Shown: piece after piece, positions 1-3,880 of the stretch
How positions within the stretch are numbered: the stretch's first letter is position 1
How the letters are laid out: every line of letters begins with the position of its first letter
Source of the DNA: Cyclobacteriaceae bacterium
Lineage (GTDB): Bacteria; Bacteroidota; Bacteroidia; Cytophagales; Cyclobacteriaceae
Direction: 5' to 3'
DNA: 5,494 nucleotides
Assembly (NCBI GenBank): GCA_028279155.1
Contig: JANQST010000551.1
Location: 1-5,494, forward strand
Made by a program: the position numbers and the translations under genes
Notes under the pieces: generated by a model
Seen by the model: only the letters and a program-made list of their open reading frames with translations
Told to the model about the DNA's origin: nothing
Databases searched by the model: none

Positions 1-568
1 AGGGAATGATCTCTACAATGCTTCACCTGATGTCCAAGAGTTACTCACCGTTGACAAAGCTGATCAAACAATATCCTTTGATCTTGTTGACAGTTATGAT
101 ATTGAGACAGAGTCCGACCCAATAACTTTAACTGCAACTGCAACCAGTGGGTTGGCAGTAGGGTTTCAGGTGGATGGGCCTGCTACGTTGGAAGGAAACT
201 TGCTTACACCGACCGGGCTTGGTACAGTGACCATAACTGCCGGCCAGGAAGGTGATAGCAATCATAATCCAGCGCCTGATGTTGTAATGGAATTGTCCGT
301 TGTGAATTCCGCATTAGGTTTATCACCGGCTGAAGTTGGAATATCAGTATATCCTAACCCAACTCAGCATTTCCTTCATATCGAATTGAATGAAAACACT
401 TTGACAAGCCTATCAATCCATACGATGGATGGGAAAATCCTTTTGAGAGAAGATATTGAATCGAAAACTGCTAAGCTAGATGTTTCGATAATTCCGCCTG
501 GTGTCTATATGATGGTTCTTAAAAATCATAAGAACATTGTAGGAACAAGTCGCCTGATCATGGAGTAG
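1..568 (+). CDS. C-terminal part of a secreted Ig-like repeat protein with a T9SS type A sorting domain (5'-truncated)
   Basis: The frame is open from base 2 to the TAG at 566-568, giving 188 visible residues. The gene starts left of the window; the in-frame TTG at 152 is not a credible start because the repeat homology continues upstream of it. Residues 1-17 are the tail of one Ig-like (MBG-type) repeat. Residues 18-100 are a complete repeat with the typical KADQTISF opening and a G-x4-N-x2-PDV-x3-L-x-V ending. Residues 114-188 match the Bacteroidota Por secretion (type IX) sorting domain: VYPNP at 116-120, a MDGK turn near 142-145, and PGVYMMVL at 166-173. In this family the C-terminal domain directs export across the outer membrane and is then removed, with cell-surface attachment or release. 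The catalytic or binding part of the protein lies outside the window, so its target is unknown. An intrinsic terminator follows directly. Confidence 0.93.
   Translation, partial: GNDLYNASPDVQELLTVDKADQTISFDLVDSYDIETESDPITLTATATSGLAVGFQVDGPATLEGNLLTPTGLGTVTITAGQEGDSNHNPAPDVVMELSVVNSALGLSPAEVGISVYPNPTQHFLHIELNENTLTSLSIHTMDGKILLREDIESKTAKLDVSIIPPGVYMMVLKNHKNIVGTSRLIME
2..301 (+). repeat. Tandem Ig-like (MBG-type) protein repeats, period 83 codons
   Basis: Bases 2-52 encode the end of one repeat (GNDLYNASPDVQELLTV) and bases 251-301 encode the equivalent end of the next (GDSNHNPAPDVVMELSV), exactly 249 bp apart. Shared positions are G, N, PDV, L and V. The DNA identity is only moderate, so this is an old repeat kept at protein level and not a recent duplication. 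More copies probably lie to the left. Such repeats usually act as stalk or adhesion modules between a catalytic or binding head and the sorting domain. Confidence 0.8.
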
Positions 569-595
569 TGGCTATTCTATGAATAGGCAGCTAAT

Positions 596-628
596 AGGGG
601 CTCTCTTTGTTGAGAGCCTTTATTTTTT
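596..628 (+). terminator. Intrinsic terminator of the T9SS-domain gene
   Basis: GGCTCTC at 599-605 pairs with GAGAGCC at 612-618 around a TTTGTT loop, followed by TTTATTTTTT at 619-628. In the plus-strand RNA the stem gains two G-U pairs and one A-U pair (596-598 with 619-621). In the minus-strand RNA the two wobbles would be A-C mismatches and no U-tract follows, so it should act mainly on the plus-strand transcript. The T-tract overlaps the last codons and stop of the convergent cdd gene. Confidence 0.85.
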
Positions 629-1021
629 GAATTCGTCCAGGTTAAAGGCATCAGGGAGGAGCTGTTTGATAGTAGTTTCAAGCACTTCATCTGTATCACA
701 GCAGCTGTGAATTCTGATATCACTTCCGCAGAATTCATAAATTACCTGACGGCAGACACCACATGGTGAGGCTGGCTGAGCGGTCGGTGTATAAACTACT
801 ACTTGATCCAGCTCAATCTTACCTTCATTCGCTATGGCACTTGCTATTGCGTTCCGTTCGGCACAAGTGGTGAGTCCATAGGATGTATTTTCCATGTTGC
901 AGCCAACATATACATTTCCAGATTTGGTGAGGATTGCACTTCCCACACGAAATGAACTGTATGGGGCATATGCATTCATTGCTACAGACTTTGCTTTTTC
1001 TTTCAACTCACTTAATTCCAT
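620..1021 (-). CDS. cdd: Cytidine deaminase
   Basis: Hydrolytic deaminase converting cytidine and deoxycytidine to uridine and deoxyuridine in cytosolic pyrimidine salvage. The 133-residue length is that of the small homotetrameric class (B. subtilis/human type). Visible motifs: YAPYSSFRVGSAI at 18-30; CNMEN at 41-45, whose N42 and E44 match the nucleoside-ribose-binding positions; TCAERNA at 52-58 with zinc ligand C53 and proton-shuttle E55; PCGVCRQ at 86-92 with zinc ligands C87 and C90. All catalytic residues are intact. The ATG at 1019-1021 gives the family's normal N-terminus, so the start is well supported. Additional cysteines occur at 41, 98, 107 and 108. The gene stands alone, convergent with the T9SS-domain gene (51 bp gap) and divergent from the lipoprotein gene (83 bp gap). 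I saw no convincing promoter for it in the short upstream region. Its own 3' end lies in the opposing terminator's T-tract (AAA AAA TAA). Confidence 0.96.
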   Translation of the reverse strand: MELSELKEKAKSVAMNAYAPYSSFRVGSAILTKSGNVYVGCNMENTSYGLTTCAERNAIASAIANEGKIELDQVVVYTPTAQPASPCGVCRQVIYEFCGSDIRIHSCCDTDEVLETTIKQLLPDAFNLDEFKK

Positions 1022-1061
1022 GTCTCAATTTTAACTAAATATCAGGCATCCCGTTTTCTTA

Positions 1062-1091
1062 TTTGATTAATCCAGCTTTTTTGTAGCTTAA
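1062..1091 (+). promoter_or_regulatory. Possible Bacteroidota-type promoter for the lipoprotein gene
   Basis: TTTG at 1062-1065 is followed 18 bp later by TAGCTTAA at 1084-1091. This resembles the TTTG / TAnnTTTG promoter of this phylum, with the last two positions of the -7 box not matching. It ends 13 bp before the ATG, which would leave a very short leader. Placement in the divergent gap is suitable, but the match is imperfect and could be chance in AT-rich DNA. Confidence 0.3.
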
Positions 1092-1104
1092 CCAAAAAAT
1101 AAGC

Positions 1105-1596
1105 ATGATGAAGACCTTTTTCATACCGGCAATTTTAGCACTTTTCGTGGCATGTAGTACACAAACACCGGCTCAACAACAAACCTCTACTCAACCTTCA
1201 ACCATTACAGATGCAGATTATGAAACGGTAAGAAACCTAAAAATAGTTTCGTTTGCAAAGGCCTATGAAGAACAAGATACAGTTTTGCTTGATCAAATTT
1301 TGCATGATACCTACCAATTGGTAGATGATGGTGGTGCGATCTACACGAAACGTGATGAAATGGAATATGTCTCTCAATACGGTCCGAGCTATGATTCCTT
1401 CATTTTCGAAATACTGAAATTGGAAATTTATCCTAATGGAACCGCCACTGTTTTTGGTACTGGAACAATTACTGGTAAGGACATTGACGGAGCTTACTCC
1501 CAAACATACAAGGCCAGTGATGTGTTTGTAAAGGAAGGGAATAGGTGGCAAGCGGTGACTACTCATGTATCTGGTGTTAAGGAAACGAGGGAATAA
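1105..1596 (+). CDS. Putative lipoprotein with NTF2/SnoaL-like (DUF4440-type) domain
   Basis: 163 residues. A short basic-hydrophobic signal peptide (residues 1-16) ends at C17 in the context LALFVAC-S, a plausible lipobox although F at -3 is atypical. A Q/T/P/S-rich linker (18-35) follows, then a compact domain (about 43-155) with the pattern of NTF2/SnoaL-like proteins: a helix with AKAYEEQDTVLLDQIL, then D-x-YQLVDDGG, the TKRDEM turn, and alternating beta strands ending in DVFVKEGNRWQAVTTHVS. The family includes enzymes and ligand-binding proteins, and no catalytic set can be assigned, so the function is unknown. The residues after C17 lack an obvious acidic lipoprotein-export signal, so surface display is not supported. 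Either ATG at 1105 or 1108 could be used; both follow an A-rich leader without a Shine-Dalgarno sequence. The gene is divergent from cdd and convergent with gltA, 47 bp apart. Lipoprotein status is inferred from sequence only. Confidence 0.82.
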   Translation: MMKTFFIPAILALFVACSTQTPAQQQTSTQPSTITDADYETVRNLKIVSFAKAYEEQDTVLLDQILHDTYQLVDDGGAIYTKRDEMEYVSQYGPSYDSFIFEILKLEIYPNGTATVFGTGTITGKDIDGAYSQTYKASDVFVKEGNRWQAVTTHVSGVKETRE

Positions 1597-1621
1597 AAAA
1601 GCCCCAACCAATGGCCGGGGC
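1595..1621 (-). terminator. gltA: Intrinsic terminator of gltA
   Basis: Read on the minus strand, GCCCC (1621-1617) pairs with GGGGC (1605-1601). Inside it, GG (1616-1615) pairs by wobble with UU (1607-1606), and CC (1614-1613) with GG (1609-1608), around an AUU loop. A run of six T follows (1600-1595). The stem is a continuous 9 bp only in the minus-strand RNA; in the plus-strand RNA the two wobbles become A-C mismatches and the following bases are not U-rich. It starts 22 bp after the gltA stop codon. The T-tract abuts and overlaps the lipoprotein gene's stop codon. Confidence 0.85.
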
Positions 1622-1643
1622 GTAATATAATCCAGTAGCTAAT

Positions 1644-2930
1644 CTACCTTTTACTCAAACTAACATAGTCACGCTCATTGGCACCAGTGTAAACTTGCCT
1701 TGGTCTCCCAATTGGTTCGCCTTTTTCTCGCATCTCTTTCCATTGCGCAATCCAACCTGGTAGCCTTCCCAACGCAAACATCACTGTGAACATCTCGGTC
1801 GGAATACCCAACGCTCTGTATATGATTCCGGAATAGAAATCCACATTCGGGTATAGCTTTCTGTCAACAAAGTACTGATCGCTCAAGGCTTCTTCTTCAA
1901 GACCTTTCGCAACATCTAAAATAGGATCTACAACACCTAGCGCATCCAATACATCATCTGCTGCTTTTTTGATGATCTTGGCTCTTGGATCAAAATTTTT
2001 GTATACTCTATGACCAAAGCCCATTAAGCGGAACGGATCATCTTTATCTTTTGCTTTACCCATCCACTTCTTGGTGTCGCCACCATCCGCTTTAATATTT
2101 TCCAGCATCTCAATCACTGCCTGGTTTGCGCCTCCGTGGAGTGGTCCCCAAAGTGCATTTACACCCGCAGAAATAGAAGCCCAAAGGCTTGCCTGGCTTG
2201 ATCCAACAATTCGCACGGTAGAAGTCGAACAGTTTTGCTCATGGTCTGCATGTAGGATCAATAGTTTATCGAGTGCTTTTTCGACAATTGGATCAACTTC
2301 ATAGTCCTCAGATGGCAGTGCAAACATCATCTGCAAGAAATTCCCGCAATAGTTCAACTTGTTACTTGGATACACTACTGGATGACCCATCTTCTTTTTG
2401 AAAGCCCAAGCTGCAAAGGTTGGCATCTTTGCTATTAGCCGAATGATACTCAAGTCGTTCTCTTCTTGAGATCTGTTAGGCTCCAGGCTTAGCGGGTAGA
2501 ATGCAGTTTGTGCCGTGATTAGAGAAGATAAAACACCCATTGGGTGAGCGTTCGACGGAAAACCATCCAAAATCTTCTTTATATCTTCATTAACTAGTGT
2601 ATGTCTGGAAATATCGCTTTCAAAGTTTGTCAATACATCTTTACCAGGCAATTCTCCATAAATAAGCAAGTGAGCCACTTCCAAAAAGGTAGAGTCGTCA
2701 GCTAATTGCTCAATTGGGTAGCCTCTATATCTTAGGATACCTTTTTCACCATCCAAAAATGTAATACCACTTTCGCACGAGCCTGTGTTTTTGAAACCTC
2801 TATCCAGCGTAATAACTCCGGACTGAGCCCGAAAAGCACCAATATCAATAGCTTTTTCTTGCTCGGAACCTTCGGTTAGCGGGAGGTCATAGGTGTTTCC
2901 GTCGACAGTAATTTGTGCAGTATTAGACAT
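1644..2930 (-). CDS. gltA: Citrate synthase (type II)
   Basis: Condenses oxaloacetate and acetyl-CoA to citrate, the entry step of the TCA cycle, in the cytosol. At 428 residues it matches the length of the long, hexameric-type enzymes (E. coli GltA, 427) and can be followed nearly gap-free against it. Key sites are intact: LHADHEQNCSTSTVR at 226-240 with substrate-binding H227 and H230; GPLHGGAN at 262-269 with catalytic H265; GFGHRVYKNFDPRA at 304-317 with H307; PNVDFYSG at 361-368 with catalytic D364; and GRPRQVYTG near the C-terminus. The N-terminal beta-domain (SCESGITFLDGEKGILRYRG, 51-70) of type II enzymes is present. S207 occupies the position of the reactive, NADH-site cysteine C206 of E. 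coli. The ATG at 2928-2930 follows a run of A and no Shine-Dalgarno, which is normal for Bacteroidota. The gene lies 66 bp downstream of the prohibitin gene on the same strand and ends in its own terminator. Confidence 0.98.
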   Translation of the reverse strand: MSNTAQITVDGNTYDLPLTEGSEQEKAIDIGAFRAQSGVITLDRGFKNTGSCESGITFLDGEKGILRYRGYPIEQLADDSTFLEVAHLLIYGELPGKDVLTNFESDISRHTLVNEDIKKILDGFPSNAHPMGVLSSLITAQTAFYPLSLEPNRSQEENDLSIIRLIAKMPTFAAWAFKKKMGHPVVYPSNKLNYCGNFLQMMFALPSEDYEVDPIVEKALDKLLILHADHEQNCSTSTVRIVGSSQASLWASISAGVNALWGPLHGGANQAVIEMLENIKADGGDTKKWMGKAKDKDDPFRLMGFGHRVYKNFDPRAKIIKKAADDVLDALGVVDPILDVAKGLEEEALSDQYFVDRKLYPNVDFYSGIIYRALGIPTEMFTVMFALGRLPGWIAQWKEMREKGEPIGRPRQVYTGANERDYVSLSKR

Positions 2931-2966
2931 TTTTTTTGATGGGGTTTAAGATTTTCAAGAATTCTA

Positions 2967-3000
2967 CGAAATTATCAATTTTATAGCGATTTGGGATCAA
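2967..3000 (-). promoter_or_regulatory. Weak candidate promoter upstream of gltA
   Basis: On the minus strand, TTG (3000-2998, overlapping the prohibitin stop codon) is followed 23 bp later by TAATTTCG (2974-2967), one mismatch from TAnnTTTG. This would give gltA a leader of about 30 nt. The upstream element is minimal and the spacing is at the long end of the usual range. No terminator is visible between the prohibitin gene and gltA, so read-through is an equal possibility. Confidence 0.25.
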
Positions 3001-3821
3001 TTTCCATTCAAAATTAAGGGCAATCCGTCGTCCCCACCACCAATGACAATGACTTTGGAGTTGGGAGAGTTGGCAAGTTGTTGCGTTGCCTCAATTCCTC
3101 TCATCCTCAAGAGCTCTTTTGTTAAACTGCTGTTGATGATCTTGTTGGCTACCGCTTCACCCTCTGCTGCAATTCGCTTTCGCTCTGCTTCACTTTTTTC
3201 TTTATCAAGCCTAAATTGATAGGCCAAAGCTTCTTGTTCTTGCTGCAGTTTGTTTTCAATCGCATTCTTTATTTGATCCGGAAGTTTGATCGATCGGATA
3301 AGTAGGCTTTTCATTTCCACTTCATTTCCATCAGCACCCAATACTTCCCTGGTTTCTTTTTCAATTGCGGCCTCAACATCAGGTCGCTTTGTCGAGTAAA
3401 TTTCTTCTGCAGTATACCTACCCATTACCTGCCTAACCGTCGATCTGATTTCCGGTATTACAAGAATGTTTATGTAGTCACCTCTGAAATTTTCTTGAAT
3501 CGTTCCGATTTTGGCATATTTTGGATGAAATCGAACAGTAACATCAACACTGATTTTAAGTCCATTCTTGACCAAAACATCTAACGTTTCTTCGATGTTT
3601 TTTTCTGCTACGTCATATTTGTAAACTTCGTTCCAGGGTGCTTTAACATTCCATCCGGGTAGAATCACATTCTCTTTTTCAAGTGTACCACTTATTGTTC
3701 TAAATAATACAGCTCTTTCAGTGGCACCAATTTTATAAAAAATTCGTCCGCCTACTGCTCCTAGGATGATTACAATCGCAAATCCTGCAACCACTAAAGG
3801 TAAATATCTTCTGTTGTCCAT
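2997..3821 (-). CDS. Prohibitin-family (SPFH/band 7) membrane protein
   Basis: 274 residues. A single N-terminal hydrophobic segment at about 7-25 (LPLVVAGFAIVIILGAVGG), after a short basic N-terminus, anchors the protein in the inner membrane. The SPFH/PHB domain (about 28-185) starts with IGATERAVLFRT and includes the prohibitin-typical RSTVRQVMGRYTAEEIYSTKR (126-146) and LLIRSIKLPDQIKNAIENK (173-191). It runs into a charged coiled coil (about 186-227, QQEQEALAYQFRLDKEKSEAERKR). The C-terminal tail NSKVIVIGGGDDGLPLIL resembles the conserved end of prohibitins. Family members assemble into large membrane rings that organise membrane domains or control AAA proteases such as FtsH. No HflK/HflC-type partner or protease gene is adjacent, so the partner is unknown. 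The ATG at 3819-3821 gives a sensible N-terminus directly before the membrane segment. It lies 50 bp downstream of the acylase gene and 66 bp upstream of gltA. Confidence 0.93.
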   Translation of the reverse strand: MDNRRYLPLVVAGFAIVIILGAVGGRIFYKIGATERAVLFRTISGTLEKENVILPGWNVKAPWNEVYKYDVAEKNIEETLDVLVKNGLKISVDVTVRFHPKYAKIGTIQENFRGDYINILVIPEIRSTVRQVMGRYTAEEIYSTKRPDVEAAIEKETREVLGADGNEVEMKSLLIRSIKLPDQIKNAIENKLQQEQEALAYQFRLDKEKSEAERKRIAAEGEAVANKIINSSLTKELLRMRGIEATQQLANSPNSKVIVIGGGDDGLPLILNGN

Positions 3822-3841
3822 TTTTGATAGATTTTAGGCTG

Positions 3842-3849
3842 CAAAGGTA
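3842..3849 (-). promoter_or_regulatory. -7 promoter box (TACCTTTG) for the prohibitin gene
   Basis: TACCTTTG on the minus strand matches the Bacteroidota -7 consensus TAnnTTTG at every fixed position, 20 bp before the ATG and within the 50 bp gap after the acylase gene. A matching TTTG at -33 is lacking; the best candidate at acceptable spacing is GTG at 3875-3873. It would allow the prohibitin gene, and perhaps gltA, to be expressed independently of the acylase gene. Confidence 0.5.
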
Positions 3850-3880
3850 ACAAGCCAACTTATAGTGTGGTTCACTTGTT
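3849..3880 (-). repeat. Inverted repeat across the acylase stop and the prohibitin promoter
   Basis: AACAAG (3880-3875 on the minus strand) and CTTGTT (3854-3849) are perfect inverted repeats. CCA and TGG just inside them can add three pairs after a 4-nt bulge. The left arm is the acylase's last codons, and the right arm touches the -7 box. No U-tract follows, so it is not a typical terminator. It may be an operator, an mRNA 3' stem, or chance. Confidence 0.3.

Noticed and set aside
152..568. Reading the first gene as a complete 138-residue protein starting at TTG 152
   Set aside because: The same frame is open to the left edge and encodes the first half of the Ig-like repeat, so the gene is truncated by the window.
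696..710. TCACAG-CAG-CTGTGA inverted repeat that resembles a regulator site
   Set aside because: It lies inside the cdd reading frame (the HSCCDT codons), far from any promoter. A 6-bp stem of this kind is expected by chance.
1026..1033. TAAAATTG on the minus strand as a cdd -7 box
   Set aside because: It has one mismatch, no -33 element at suitable spacing, and would leave only about 4 nt before the ATG.
1237..1611. 124-residue open frame on the minus strand opposite the lipoprotein gene
   Set aside because: It has no recognisable domain, overlaps the gltA terminator, and lies antisense to a gene with a signal peptide and a clear domain pattern. It is a shadow frame.
2071..2304. 77-residue open frame on the plus strand inside gltA
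   Set aside because: It is antisense to the most conserved part of citrate synthase (catalytic His region), which fully explains the sequence.
3288..3298. Palindromic GATCGATCGG-type sequence in the prohibitin gene
   Set aside because: It is explained by ordinary codons (IRSIKL region) and has no regulatory context.
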